Source: Mesorhizobium shangrilense (lineage in GTDB: Bacteria > Pseudomonadota > Alphaproteobacteria > Rhizobiales > Rhizobiaceae). From it: a DNA stretch of 64,000 bases. This document shows, in pieces, positions 52,613 through 61,198 of the stretch. A program made the translations under genes and the position numbers. The notes under the pieces were generated by a model. It saw only the letters and a list, made by a program, of their open reading frames with translations. It was not told the DNA's origin and did not search any database. Position 1 is the stretch's first letter, and each line of letters begins with the position of its first letter. The stretch is from assembly GCF_028826155.1 (NCBI RefSeq), contig NZ_JAQGPN010000001.1, positions 4,035,501-4,099,500 on the forward strand, written 5' to 3'.

Positions 52613-52772
52613 GTAACAGCGTCCGGAGGCTCGCATAAAAGGAACAGCGCACCAGCAAATGGCCGGTGTACGTTCTCACACGCGCATTCAGAGACCGAAT
52701 GCGCGGTATGGTTGCTTTGCAGCAGCCACCCGCAAACTGTCAGGCAGAAGTCGGAGGCGCGTTCCCCGCTCC

Positions 52773-54629
52773 ATGTTCCTCGGCTGGGTCGTCCTCCTTT
52801 GCCTGATGTCCTTGGTCCCGGAGGCGTCGGCGGCTGATCCACGGACGAGATCGATCCTGGTTCTCGAGCAGTCGGATGTGAGGGGCCCCTTCTATGCCGC
52901 GATCTTCAACGGCTTGCGCTCGAAGGTGAACGATCCCGCCTCTGCGCCGGTCACACTCTATGCCGAGAACCTGGACCTCAGCCGTTTCGGCGGAGAGGAT
53001 TACGAGCAAAGCCTGCAGCGGCACCTCGTCACAAAGTATCGCGACAAGCCGATCGGGGCCGTGGTCGCCGTCGGGGCTGCCGCACTCGAGTACGCCCTGC
53101 GCTGGCGTTCGGATCTGTGGCCGGACGTTCCGGTGGTGTTTGCGTTCGTCGATGAAGCGACGATCGCCGGCCTGTCGCTTCCTCACAACGTCACGGGCAG
53201 GATGACGAGATTGCGGCTGCGCGACATGGTGGAGGCCGGGCGCGCTGTCGTGCCTTCCCTCAGGCATGTCGCGCTCCTCGGCGACCACCTTGAGGATCAG
53301 CCCGTCTTTAGGCACTTCGCAGACGAGATTCCGGCGATCGAAGAGGAACTGGACGTCATGGATCTCACCGGCATGCCGATGCCGGAGCAGCGGCGGCGCG
53401 TCAGCGCACTATCGAGCGACACCGCCATCCTCTACACAGCGGGCTATTCCGACGGGGCCGGAACGTATTTTCCACCCACCGATGCGCTCGCCCTGATCGC
53501 CGAGGCGGCCAACAGACCGATCGTGGCGCCCCTCGAAAGCTACATTGGTCGCGGGGCGGTCGGGGGCTATGTCGCGTTTCCAGCGCTCATTGGAACGGAA
53601 GCCGCGGAACTCGCACTTGAGATTCTCGACGGCAGGGATGTCGCCAGCATCCCCATCGCCGTAGGGGATTCTATGAAGCCGGTCTTCGATTGGCGTCAGC
53701 TCAAGCGATGGGGCGTGGACGAGCGCCGCCTTCCCGCGGGCAGCGAGATCCGCAACCGCGTCCTGCCCATCTGGCGGCAATATCCCCAGGAGGTGGCCAG
53801 CATCGCGCTGGTTCTGCTCTTGCAGAGCGGCCTCATCGCGGCCTTGCTCTATGAGCACAAGCAGCGGCGAAAGGCAGAGGTCGAAGCGCGCGCGAGATTG
53901 AGCGAACTGGCGCATGTGAACCGACAGGCCACGGCCAGCGAGCTTTCCGCATCCATTGCGCACGAGCTCAACCAGCCGCTCGGCGCGGTGCTCGCCAATG
54001 CCGAAACCGCCGAACTGCTGCTAGGCTCCCCGCAGCCGGACGTCGAAGAGATCAAGGAAATCCTGGGCGACGTCAGGCGCAACACCCAGCGGGCGAGCGA
54101 CGTCATTTCCAGGCTGCGCCGCCTGCTGAAGAAGGCACAGGTCGAGCCGCACGATGTCGACGTGAATCAGGTGGTCGATGAGGTCTTCAAGTTCGTCTCC
54201 GCTCAAGCGTCGGCGAGCGATGTCGATCTCACCCAGCGTCTAGAACCGCGACCTCTCGGCATCCGGGGGGACACGATCCAGTTGCAGCAGGTGGTTCTGA
54301 ACCTCGTCATCAACGGCATCGAAGCGATCGGCGATGCCCGGGGAGGGTCGCGGCGGATGGTCGTCGGCAGCACAGCCCGGCTCAGCGATGCCTTGGTCGA
54401 GATTGCCGTCTCGGACTCCGGTCCCGGCATAGCCGCCGACAAGCTGGGCAATGTCTTCGATCCGTTCTACACCACCAAGACCCATGGGATGGGGATGGGA
54501 CTGTCGATAGCCCGCACCATCATCGAGGCGCATGGCGGCTCCATCCACGCCGAAAACCAGTGCGGCGGAGGCAGCATCTTCCGGGTCCGACTGCCGCTGA
54601 CTCAGTCGCCGGCCGAGGAAGTTCAATGA
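52773..54629 (+). CDS. Sensor histidine kinase with periplasmic ABC-binding-protein-like sensor
   Basis: About 618 residues. A signal/anchor start, then a periplasmic sensor (about 25-330) with the fold-type of ABC substrate-binding (SILVLEQSDVRGPFY...AVVAVGAAALEYAL), one membrane helix (about 340-360), a short linker and the kinase: His397 in SIAHELNQPLG, N-box NLVINGIEAI, G1 SDSGPGIA, F-box FDPFYTTK, G2 GMGMGLSIART. ATG 52773 opens the signal; an ATG at 52659 would add 38 residues. The stop overlaps the response regulator start (ATGA), so the two are a matched pair. Confidence 0.88.
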   Translation: MFLGWVVLLCLMSLVPEASAADPRTRSILVLEQSDVRGPFYAAIFNGLRSKVNDPASAPVTLYAENLDLSRFGGEDYEQSLQRHLVTKYRDKPIGAVVAVGAAALEYALRWRSDLWPDVPVVFAFVDEATIAGLSLPHNVTGRMTRLRLRDMVEAGRAVVPSLRHVALLGDHLEDQPVFRHFADEIPAIEEELDVMDLTGMPMPEQRRRVSALSSDTAILYTAGYSDGAGTYFPPTDALALIAEAANRPIVAPLESYIGRGAVGGYVAFPALIGTEAAELALEILDGRDVASIPIAVGDSMKPVFDWRQLKRWGVDERRLPAGSEIRNRVLPIWRQYPQEVASIALVLLLQSGLIAALLYEHKQRRKAEVEARARLSELAHVNRQATASELSASIAHELNQPLGAVLANAETAELLLGSPQPDVEEIKEILGDVRRNTQRASDVISRLRRLLKKAQVEPHDVDVNQVVDEVFKFVSAQASASDVDLTQRLEPRPLGIRGDTIQLQQVVLNLVINGIEAIGDARGGSRRMVVGSTARLSDALVEIAVSDSGPGIAADKLGNVFDPFYTTKTHGMGMGLSIARTIIEAHGGSIHAENQCGGGSIFRVRLPLTQSPAEEVQ

Positions 54630-55321
54630 GCTACACGATCCACATTGTCGACGATGACGAAGCGTTTCGTACTGCCATCGGCCGTCTGCTGCGGGCGCAC
54701 GGCTACAATACCGCCGAGTATCAGTCTGCAGACAGTTTCCTTGAGCAGGCTCGCCACGGCATGGAAGCGGGCTGCATCGTACTGGACGTCCGACTGCCGG
54801 GGCTGAGCGGACCCGACCTGCAAACCCGTCTGAGTGCGGCAGGCGACCCCTTTCCGATCGTCTTCCTGACCGGACACGGCGACGTTCCCACCACGGTCCG
54901 CGCAATCAAGGCCGGCGCCGAGGATGTCCTGACAAAACCTGTTCCCGGGCCCGTCCTGCTCGACAGCATCGCCCGCGCCTTTCGAAGATACGATTCGGAA
55001 CAGACCCAGCGGGAATGGCTCAAGAGCGCGCGGTCCCTGCTCGACACCCTTACCGTGCGCGAGCGGGAGGTGTTCGAGCATGTCGTTCGAGGCAGATTGA
55101 ACAAGCAGACCGCGCAATCGCTTGGCATCACTGAGCGGACGATCAAGGCGCACCGCCAGCGCATCTTCGACAAACTCGGCGCCAGGTCGGTCGCCGATCT
55201 CGTCTCGATGGCGGAGCGTCTCGGCCTGCTGGTCGATGCTCCTCCGGCTGGCGCAGCCTCAGTTGCCGGCGACGCATGGCCAGCCGGCAAGCCGCCGCTC
55301 CCAGCCGTCGACCGGGGCTAA
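54626..55321 (+). CDS. FixJ/NarL-type response regulator
   Basis: A 231-residue regulator: receiver domain (phosphoacceptor Asp54 in CIVLDVRLPGLSG, acidic triad in HIVDDDEAF, Thr in FLTGHGD, Lys in LTKPV) and a LuxR-type helix-turn-helix (LTVREREVFEHVVRGRLNKQ, SLGITERTIKAHRQRIFDKL). A Pro/Ala tail of 25 residues follows. Translationally coupled to the kinase. It is the best candidate to bind one of the two repeated elements of the island. FixJ-type relatives act as activators. Confidence 0.92.
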   Translation: MSYTIHIVDDDEAFRTAIGRLLRAHGYNTAEYQSADSFLEQARHGMEAGCIVLDVRLPGLSGPDLQTRLSAAGDPFPIVFLTGHGDVPTTVRAIKAGAEDVLTKPVPGPVLLDSIARAFRRYDSEQTQREWLKSARSLLDTLTVREREVFEHVVRGRLNKQTAQSLGITERTIKAHRQRIFDKLGARSVADLVSMAERLGLLVDAPPAGAASVAGDAWPAGKPPLPAVDRG

Positions 55322-55350
55322 GCTGTCGGCAGGTTGCCGGCCACTCTGGC

Positions 55351-55366
55351 CTGTCCGTCAGGACAA
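55351..55366. promoter_or_regulatory. CTGTCC-N4-GGACAA palindrome upstream of the receiver gene
   Basis: CTGTCC (55351-55356) and GGACAA (55361-55366) with a 4-base spacer, matching 11 of 12 arm positions of the central palindrome at 52582-52597. It lies 30 bp after the FixJ-type gene and 96 bp before the receiver gene, so it may control the latter. No flanking half-sites are seen here. Confidence 0.6.
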
Positions 55367-55461
55367 TAGCCAAAGAGCGCCGCCCGGCTATCTAGTTTCC
55401 AGCCATAGCGCGTTGTCGCCTCAAGCCGACATGCGCTCACGGGTCGGACAACCGGATCGCC

Positions 55462-55847
55462 ATGCTGACTGGCAAGCTCGTACATGTGGTCGACGACGAC
55501 AGCGGCTTCCTGAAGGCGCTCGAGCGGCTGCTCAAGGCGCATGGGCTGCAGGTCAGAACCTTTGCCTCCGCCGAAAAATTCGAGTCGGAGGCAGATCCCT
55601 CCGAGGCGGCGTGCCTCATCGTGGACATCCAGCTGGGCGGCATGACGGGGATCGACCTGCTGCGCCGGCTGTCCGACGCCGGCATACAGGTTCCGGTCGT
55701 CCTGGTGACGGCCAACGACAGTGAAACGATGCGCAGGCCGCTGCCGCCGCAGGCTGCAGCGCGTATCTCGAGAAGCCGTTCGCGGCGAAAGCACTGATGG
55801 ACGCAGTCAGCGCAGCTGTAGCTCGGAGTGGAGGACAGGCGCTCTGA
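55462..55847 (+). pseudogene. Receiver-domain response regulator with a frameshift
   Basis: Starts MLTGKLVHVVDDDSGF and keeps receiver features through VTANDSETMRR, including Asp55 in CLIVDIQLGG. After Arg92 the frame derails (RPLPPQAAARIS... to a stop at 55797). In the next frame the expected rest of the domain continues at once: AAGCSAYLEKPFAAKALM, with the conserved Lys-Pro, ending at TGA 55845-55847. One missing G near 55735-55738 (AGGCC for AGGGCC) explains it. With the base restored it would be a 128-residue single receiver. It may be a real lesion or a sequencing error. Confidence 0.8.
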
Positions 55848-55950
55848 AGGGGACTCCGGTGGCCCCTGCCCCGTCGCCCGGCCAGCGCGCGGCCCGGCGC
55901 CGACCGAAGGTCGTCAGCGCTCAGTCCGGCATCCCCCGCCGACGGGATCC

Positions 55951-55966
55951 CGCTACAGTAACTTAC
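55951..55966 (+). promoter_or_regulatory. CGCTAC element upstream of the HlyD-patatin cluster
   Basis: CGCTACAGTAACTTAC on the plus strand, 15 of 16 bases identical to the SulP copy, 70-85 bp upstream of the gene at 56036 and in the same orientation to it as the other two copies are to theirs. The downstream GATCCTTGA part is not conserved here. Confidence 0.6.
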
Positions 55967-56035
55967 TTGCGTTCGACCAGCGGGGAGGCCCACCATGAAA
56001 CGGATTGACCAGAGTGGTCGAGGGACTATGGTCCT

Positions 56036-56308
56036 ATGGCGGATGCGAAAAATCGGTCGATGCCCCTGAGCGCCGCTTTGGCTCGGTTCGTGGATGTTGC
56101 CGACCTCATCAAGTCCCGACTGCATACAGATGAGGTGCTGCGCGACCTGTGCGAGGACTATAGGCTGGCGCGAGAGACGCTCACCCGGCTGAGGAAGGAA
56201 AAGCCGAAGAATTCAAGCCGGATCGCCGAGTACGCGTCTCTCGTTGCGGAGACCGAGGATGAGATCATCCGGCATCTACTGGACACAGAGGGGCGGAAGA
56301 GTGGATGA
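56036..56308 (+). CDS. Small helical hypothetical protein
   Basis: A 90-residue soluble, charged, all-helical protein (ALARFVDVADLIKSRLHTDE, LRKEKPKNSSRIAEYASLV). The ATG at 56036 is one of several close ATGs (56028, 56036); GAGGGA lies 11-15 bases upstream. It is the first gene after the third CGCTAC element and precedes the membrane/HlyD pair by 116 bp. I do not recognise the family. It could be a small regulator or adaptor, but nothing in the sequence says so directly. Confidence 0.6.
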   Translation: MADAKNRSMPLSAALARFVDVADLIKSRLHTDEVLRDLCEDYRLARETLTRLRKEKPKNSSRIAEYASLVAETEDEIIRHLLDTEGRKSG

Positions 56309-56424
56309 TCGACCGCTGCGAAGTGCCCGACACGGCTAATAGACGGGCGACAGGCGACGCGCAGGTCGCCGACCCCGGGGAGGCCGGCGCGTCGAAAAAC
56401 GCGGTCCGGAAGGGATGAGCGGTG

Positions 56425-56988
56425 ATGACGAACGTCGTGATGCATCCAGCAGCCCCTGAGCACCTGCCCGTGTTCATAACGGCGCCGGGACAATCGGACG
56501 TGTTCATGATCGGATGCGTCATTTTCCTTGTCCTCGCGGTTGTGGGACTGGGAAGCCTCTACTTCAAGCTGCACGCGCTGCCCGAACATCTCGCGCATGG
56601 CAACGCCAGCAAACTGCAGTTCGAAGTCGTGTCCGTGCTGGCGCTCTTGGGTCTGTTCACTCACAACAACACCTTTTGGATCGCGGCTTTGCTCCTCGCG
56701 TTCGTTCCGATCCCCGACCTCCATGCGCCGCTCGTGACAATGGCCGAGTCGCTGGCCAAGATGGCCGGACGGCTTGGATCATCCTCGCGGACCGACGCGC
56801 CGGCCTCCGGGGCGCAGGAGGAGATCGCATGGGGAACGCCGCCCGCCGAAACGCCTCCACCAGGTCCGATTGGGACCGGCGGCAGCCACCTGAACGACGC
56901 AACCCCTCAGGCGACTGTCAACAGCGGACACGCGCCAAGCGGGAGCGCTGCCGGCAAACAGCCTCGTCCGGAGCACAAGGAGAGTTGA
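56425..56988 (+). CDS. Small inner-membrane protein (DUF3302-like), partner of HlyD-like protein
   Basis: About 187 residues. Two membrane helices (about 28-48 and 72-98, FMIGCVIFLVLAVVGLGSLY and VSVLALLGLFTHNNTFWIAA) are linked by LHALPEHLAHGN. This resembles E. coli YiaW (DUF3302), whose gene is paired with the HlyD-like YiaV. The last 80 residues are Pro/Gly/Ser-rich and look disordered, an addition to the family. A GTG at 56422 is an equal start. It ends 2 bp before the HlyD-like gene, so the two are coupled. Confidence 0.65.
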   Translation: MTNVVMHPAAPEHLPVFITAPGQSDVFMIGCVIFLVLAVVGLGSLYFKLHALPEHLAHGNASKLQFEVVSVLALLGLFTHNNTFWIAALLLAFVPIPDLHAPLVTMAESLAKMAGRLGSSSRTDAPASGAQEEIAWGTPPAETPPPGPIGTGGSHLNDATPQATVNSGHAPSGSAAGKQPRPEHKES

Positions 56989-56990
56989 GC

Positions 56991-58226
56991 ATGATTGAGC
57001 TGCTTCTCTGCTCTGTCGTAACCATCCTCCCCGATTTCCTCTATCGACGCTTCGTACAGGGAAAGAGGATCGGCCACGAGATCACGCTGTTTACGGTGTG
57101 GTATGAGCTGCGATACGGGATAACGACGTGTCTCGCCCTCACGATCATGCTCTTCACGCTGATCCTCTACTACCATCCGTCGACGTCGAACGCCGTTTCG
57201 TACTACCGGACTGTGCCAGTCCTTCCCGAGGGGTCCGGCCGCGTGGAAGAGGTCTTCGTGAACCTCAGGGACAAGGTCAAGGCCGGCCAACCCATCTTCA
57301 GGCTCGACAGCTCGGAGCAAGAGGCGGCGCTGGAAACATCACGTCGACGCCTCGCGGAGGTTGACGCATCGGTCGCCCTTGCCAAGTCCCAACTGCTGGT
57401 TTCCGACGCCCAGATCGGCGAGGCCCAGAGCGCATATCAGCAGGCGGTGGACGAACTCGCCACGAAGACCGAACTGATGGAGCGGAACTCTCCCTCCGTC
57501 ACGCGCCGCGAGATCGAAAGGCTGCAGAACCTCGTCAACGGGAGGCAAGCCAGCCTGTCTGCGTCCGTTGCCAGCAAGCAAACGATCGAGACCGAAATCT
57601 CTTCGGTCCTTCCATCGCAGAAAGCCAGCGCCGAAGCCCAGCTCAAGCAGGCACAGGTCGAACTCGACAAGATGATCGTGCGGGCCGGCATCGACGGCAC
57701 GCTGGAGCAGTTCACGCTCCGCAGAGGCGACGTCGTCAACCCGTTGATGCGGCCGGCGGGTGTCCTTGTCCCCGCGGAGGCTGGACGATGGGGCCTGCTG
57801 GCCGGCTTCAACCAGCTGGAAGCCCAGGTGATGGCGGTCGGCATGGTTGCCGAGGTCACCTGCGTTTCCAAGCCGATGACAATCATTCCTATGGTCGTTA
57901 CAAACGTGCAGTCACTGATCGCGGCAGGCCAGGTCCGCGCGTCCGACCAGTTGATTGACGCTCAGCAGACAGTCGGCCAGGGAACGATCACCGTCTATCT
58001 CGAACCGCTCTTCGAGGGCGGGTTCGAAGGCGTCATGCCCGGCAGCAGTTGCATTGCCAACGCCTATACAAACAACCACGAGATACTCGCAACGCAGGAT
58101 CTGGGCACGCTGACGCGGGTGTATCTCCACGTCATCGATACGGTCGGGCTCGTCCACGCCCTCGTTCTCAGAATCCAGGCATTGCTGCTCCCAATCAAAA
58201 CACTGGTTTTCTCGGGAGGCCACTGA
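56991..58226 (+). CDS. HlyD family membrane-fusion protein
   Basis: A 411-residue periplasmic adaptor. An N-terminal membrane segment (about 40-62), a lipoyl/barrel-sandwich half (VLPEGSGRVEEVFVNLRDKV), a coiled-coil hairpin (about 110-235, KSQLLVSDAQIGEAQS), and the second lipoyl half (DKMIVRAGIDGTLEQF). AAGGAGAG lies 7 bases upstream of the ATG. No ABC exporter, RND pump or TolC gene is nearby, as in the YiaV-YiaW and YibH-YibI pairs. The likely role is in the envelope, with the small membrane partner upstream. Confidence 0.82.
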   Translation: MIELLLCSVVTILPDFLYRRFVQGKRIGHEITLFTVWYELRYGITTCLALTIMLFTLILYYHPSTSNAVSYYRTVPVLPEGSGRVEEVFVNLRDKVKAGQPIFRLDSSEQEAALETSRRRLAEVDASVALAKSQLLVSDAQIGEAQSAYQQAVDELATKTELMERNSPSVTRREIERLQNLVNGRQASLSASVASKQTIETEISSVLPSQKASAEAQLKQAQVELDKMIVRAGIDGTLEQFTLRRGDVVNPLMRPAGVLVPAEAGRWGLLAGFNQLEAQVMAVGMVAEVTCVSKPMTIIPMVVTNVQSLIAAGQVRASDQLIDAQQTVGQGTITVYLEPLFEGGFEGVMPGSSCIANAYTNNHEILATQDLGTLTRVYLHVIDTVGLVHALVLRIQALLLPIKTLVFSGGH

Positions 58227-58275
58227 CGGGCTTACTCGGCCGGTAGATCGGCGCGGGTAGTGCCGGCCATCGAGC

Positions 58276-59538
58276 ATGACGGACAAGGAGCAGGCAGTGC
58301 CGCCATCAGCTTCAGCCCCGCGCATGGCGCGCCGCTTGCGGCGGAGCGCGCTGTGCCGAGCCTTCATTGCCGCCTTCATATCCGTGGCGGTCGCCGGTTG
58401 CGTCGGAGGTACCGACATCCGGGATGCAGTTCCGCAACTCCTCGTCGACAACGCGCAGGTCGTCGGCTACGGGCCGATCCGCATATGGGGAGATGATCGC
58501 GGCGGGGTTACCGAACAGGAAGTCATAGCGGTCCGGAAGCAACGCACCGCGGCGGCCCGGACCGATCCCTCGATTAATCTCAAGTCGGTCAACGCTCTGA
58601 CCATCTCCGGCGGCGGCAGCTCCGGCGCGTTCGGCGCCGGCATCCTGTCGGGCTGGACCGCCCATGGCGACAGGCCGAAGTTCGACATCGTGACCGGCAT
58701 CAGCACCGGCGCGCTGATCGCGCCTTTCGCCTTTCTGGGACCGGAATATGACGGACAGCTGACCGAAGCCTTCACGACCGTCGACGGCAAGGACATCTAC
58801 GAGCGCAACAACCTGTTCACCGCACTCCGGACAGGTTCGTTCACGAGCAACATGCCGCTGCGGCGGATGATCGAGAAGTACATGACCCCCGAGGTGATCG
58901 ACCGAATCGCCCGTGAACATACAAAGGGGCGGCGTCTGCTGATCGGCACGACGAACCTCGACGCCGAGCGGCCGGTGATCTGGAACATGGGGGCGATCGC
59001 GGCCAGCAATGTCCCGGGGCGAGACAAGCTGTTCCATGACGTCGTGCTGGCATCGGCCGCAATTCCCGGCGTGTTTCCACCAGTCGACATCAAGGTCGTG
59101 GCGGACGGACGGACATACGACGAGATGCATGTCGATGGCGGCACCAGCAACCAGGTCTTTCTGATGCCAGCCAGCCTGTCCCTCAAGAGCATCGACCGGA
59201 AGCTTGGGGTCTCCGGGATGAAGCGGCGCCTCTACGTTATCCGCAACGGTCGTACCTCGCCGGAATTCAGCGTCGTCAAGCACCGGCTCCTGCCGATCGC
59301 CGGCAAGTCCATCTCGTCGCTCCTGAAAACCCAGGGCGTTGGCGACATCTACCGGCTCTACACCATGTCGAGGCGAGACGGTGTCGACTTCAACTTCATC
59401 GCCATGCCCACCTCCTTCACCGAAGCCGAAGAAACGCCTTTCGATCCGAAGTACATGAACGCCCTCTACCAGACCGGATACGCTATGGCGCGAAACGGCA
59501 TGCCCTGGGAAAAACTGCCTCCAGGCTATGAGGATTGA
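58276..59538 (+). CDS. Patatin-like phospholipase, predicted lipoprotein
   Basis: A 420-residue protein. After a positively charged N-terminus a hydrophobic segment ends in the lipobox VAGC (Cys42). The patatin domain has the oxyanion loop GGGSSGAFG (112-120), nucleophile Ser143 in GISTG, and Asp287 in the DGG motif, a full Ser-Asp dyad. It should cut acyl chains from phospholipids at the membrane surface. It follows the HlyD-like gene by 49 bp. It lacks the outer-membrane barrel of PlpD-type proteins. Confidence 0.87.
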   Translation: MTDKEQAVPPSASAPRMARRLRRSALCRAFIAAFISVAVAGCVGGTDIRDAVPQLLVDNAQVVGYGPIRIWGDDRGGVTEQEVIAVRKQRTAAARTDPSINLKSVNALTISGGGSSGAFGAGILSGWTAHGDRPKFDIVTGISTGALIAPFAFLGPEYDGQLTEAFTTVDGKDIYERNNLFTALRTGSFTSNMPLRRMIEKYMTPEVIDRIAREHTKGRRLLIGTTNLDAERPVIWNMGAIAASNVPGRDKLFHDVVLASAAIPGVFPPVDIKVVADGRTYDEMHVDGGTSNQVFLMPASLSLKSIDRKLGVSGMKRRLYVIRNGRTSPEFSVVKHRLLPIAGKSISSLLKTQGVGDIYRLYTMSRRDGVDFNFIAMPTSFTEAEETPFDPKYMNALYQTGYAMARNGMPWEKLPPGYED

Positions 59539-59607
59539 CCGATTGCGTCGGTCTGCGCGGACGGTGCGCAGCGAGCGATCAGGCAGATATCCGACCGTCG
59601 CCGATCA

Positions 59608-60804
59608 TCATTCCCCGGCGCGCAACTGCGGGTCTGCGCCTGGTGCTTCACCTGCGACTTCAGCCCGAAGGGCCGGTGTTTTCACACCCGTGGGGCCGCC
59701 GACGACGAGTTCCTGATCCCGGCCGTCGACCGCGGCACTATGCGTCGTGTTCTCAGCGCTTCCCTCGGCGATCCAGGCGTTGAGCAGGGTGTAGGTCACG
59801 GCCAGCACGGTCGGACCGATAAAGATGCCCAGGAACCCGAACGCGATCAGCCCGCCGATGACCCCTGCAAAAATGAGCAGCAGTGGCAGATCCGCTCCCC
59901 TCCGTATCAGTATCGGGCGTATGACCTGGTCGATCGTCCCCGCAACCAGCGTGAAGACAAGCAGCACGGTTCCCCATACGATGTCACCTGTGTAGTAGAG
60001 CCAGATGACAGCCGGAACCATGACGAGAGCGGGTCCGAGCTGGATGAGGCAGAGCACGAACATCAGCGCCGTCAGCAGTCCGGCGAAAGGCAGGCCTACC
60101 GCCGCCAGCCCCACTCCGCCGATGATGCTCTGCGCAAATGCGGTGACGACGACGCCGAGCGCCACGCTGCGGATCGCCTGCCCAGCCAGGTATACGGCCC
60201 TTTCACCACGGTCGCGCGCAAGCCGCCGCCCAAAGAGAACCAGATAGGCCCCTGCCCGTTCACCGCCGGCATACATGACTGCGGCGATCACCGTCGTAAG
60301 CAGAAACTGCACCAGCATCCCGCCCAAGCTGCCGGCAGCAGACGCGAGCCATTGCGTCAACGATCCGACGTATGGCGAGAGCTTGGGCGTCAGTTGCTCC
60401 ACATTGGCAGCGGTCAGCTTGCCCCAAGCGTTGACGATGGGAGCGCCGACCAGAGGAAGGTTTGCGACCCAATCCGGCAACGGCGGCACCCGCATGGACA
60501 GCACAGTCCGCAACAGATCGCCGAACAGATCGATATTAGTGACCACTGTGCTGATCGCCAGCCAGACCGGGACGATGAGTACCAGGAGGATGGTGAGCGT
60601 CATCACCACGACGGCTACCCAACGGCGACCGCCGGCACGCCGCTCCACCCACAGCATCAGCGGCCAGGTGGCCAGGACCAGCGTCGTCGCCCACAGGATG
60701 GCTGGCAGAAGCGGCTGCATTATCCAGAAGCTTGCGACCAGGAGGCCACCGATGAACAACACGGTGAGGGTAATCCGGCCGATATCCTGATGATTGTTCG
60801 TCAT
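59608..60804 (-). CDS. AI-2E family transporter
   Basis: A 398-residue membrane protein of the AI-2 exporter-like (TqsA/YdiK/PerM) superfamily: about eight helices with the family's broken middle (SVALGVVVTAFAQSIIGGVG, GLPFAGLLTALMFVLCLIQLG, and VIRPILIRRGADLPLLLIF with the conserved P-ILI). The last 45 residues are soluble. It is convergent with the patatin gene and divides the island from the atp operon. Family members export AI-2 or act as Na+/H+ antiporters; the substrate is not known here. Confidence 0.87.
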   Translation of the reverse strand: MTNNHQDIGRITLTVLFIGGLLVASFWIMQPLLPAILWATTLVLATWPLMLWVERRAGGRRWVAVVVMTLTILLVLIVPVWLAISTVVTNIDLFGDLLRTVLSMRVPPLPDWVANLPLVGAPIVNAWGKLTAANVEQLTPKLSPYVGSLTQWLASAAGSLGGMLVQFLLTTVIAAVMYAGGERAGAYLVLFGRRLARDRGERAVYLAGQAIRSVALGVVVTAFAQSIIGGVGLAAVGLPFAGLLTALMFVLCLIQLGPALVMVPAVIWLYYTGDIVWGTVLLVFTLVAGTIDQVIRPILIRRGADLPLLLIFAGVIGGLIAFGFLGIFIGPTVLAVTYTLLNAWIAEGSAENTTHSAAVDGRDQELVVGGPTGVKTPALRAEVAGEAPGADPQLRAGE

Positions 60805-61198
60805 TGGCTAGAACCTCCCGCCGCGACGAGCGGCGCGCAACACAATCAGCTGAAACGACTGGTGCGCCTCGGCGCGGCCTCGCTTCTGGCGACCATATTC
60901 CCCGCCGACAGACGACGGCAACGGCACGGAAACCATGGCCTCGACCAAGAGCGCACTTGCATTGCGCGACGTCCGGCGCCCCGCGCATCGTCGCATTCGG
61001 AACGCAACCCGCCTCCCCCGCCCCGACACCGGCGCAAGCCCGCATTCCTCAACCGCGCGGCCAGCGCTCCCCGGAATTTCCAAATACGCACCGGCACCGT
61101 AGACATCGCATTGGCGCTGGCAATTGTACTCAGGGCCATCGGGGTCGGCTCGCGTGACGAGGGCGACGCGACTGACACCCACATGCACCGCATCAAAC
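60805..61198. other. Spacer without a supportable gene between AI-2E gene and atp terminator
   Basis: About 390 bp. Open frames exist on both strands because of the high GC content, but none has a ribosome site, coherent composition or a fold I recognise. The start of the AI-2E gene (promoter to its right) is at 60804. This is the right-hand junction of the accessory region, and any insertion scar would be here. I see no clear repeat or integrase remnant. Confidence 0.6.

Noticed and set aside
60805-61198. Open frames on both strands (about 117-130 codons) before the atp terminator
   Set aside because: No ribosome sites, no recognisable fold, and Arg/Pro-rich composition typical of random high-GC frames.
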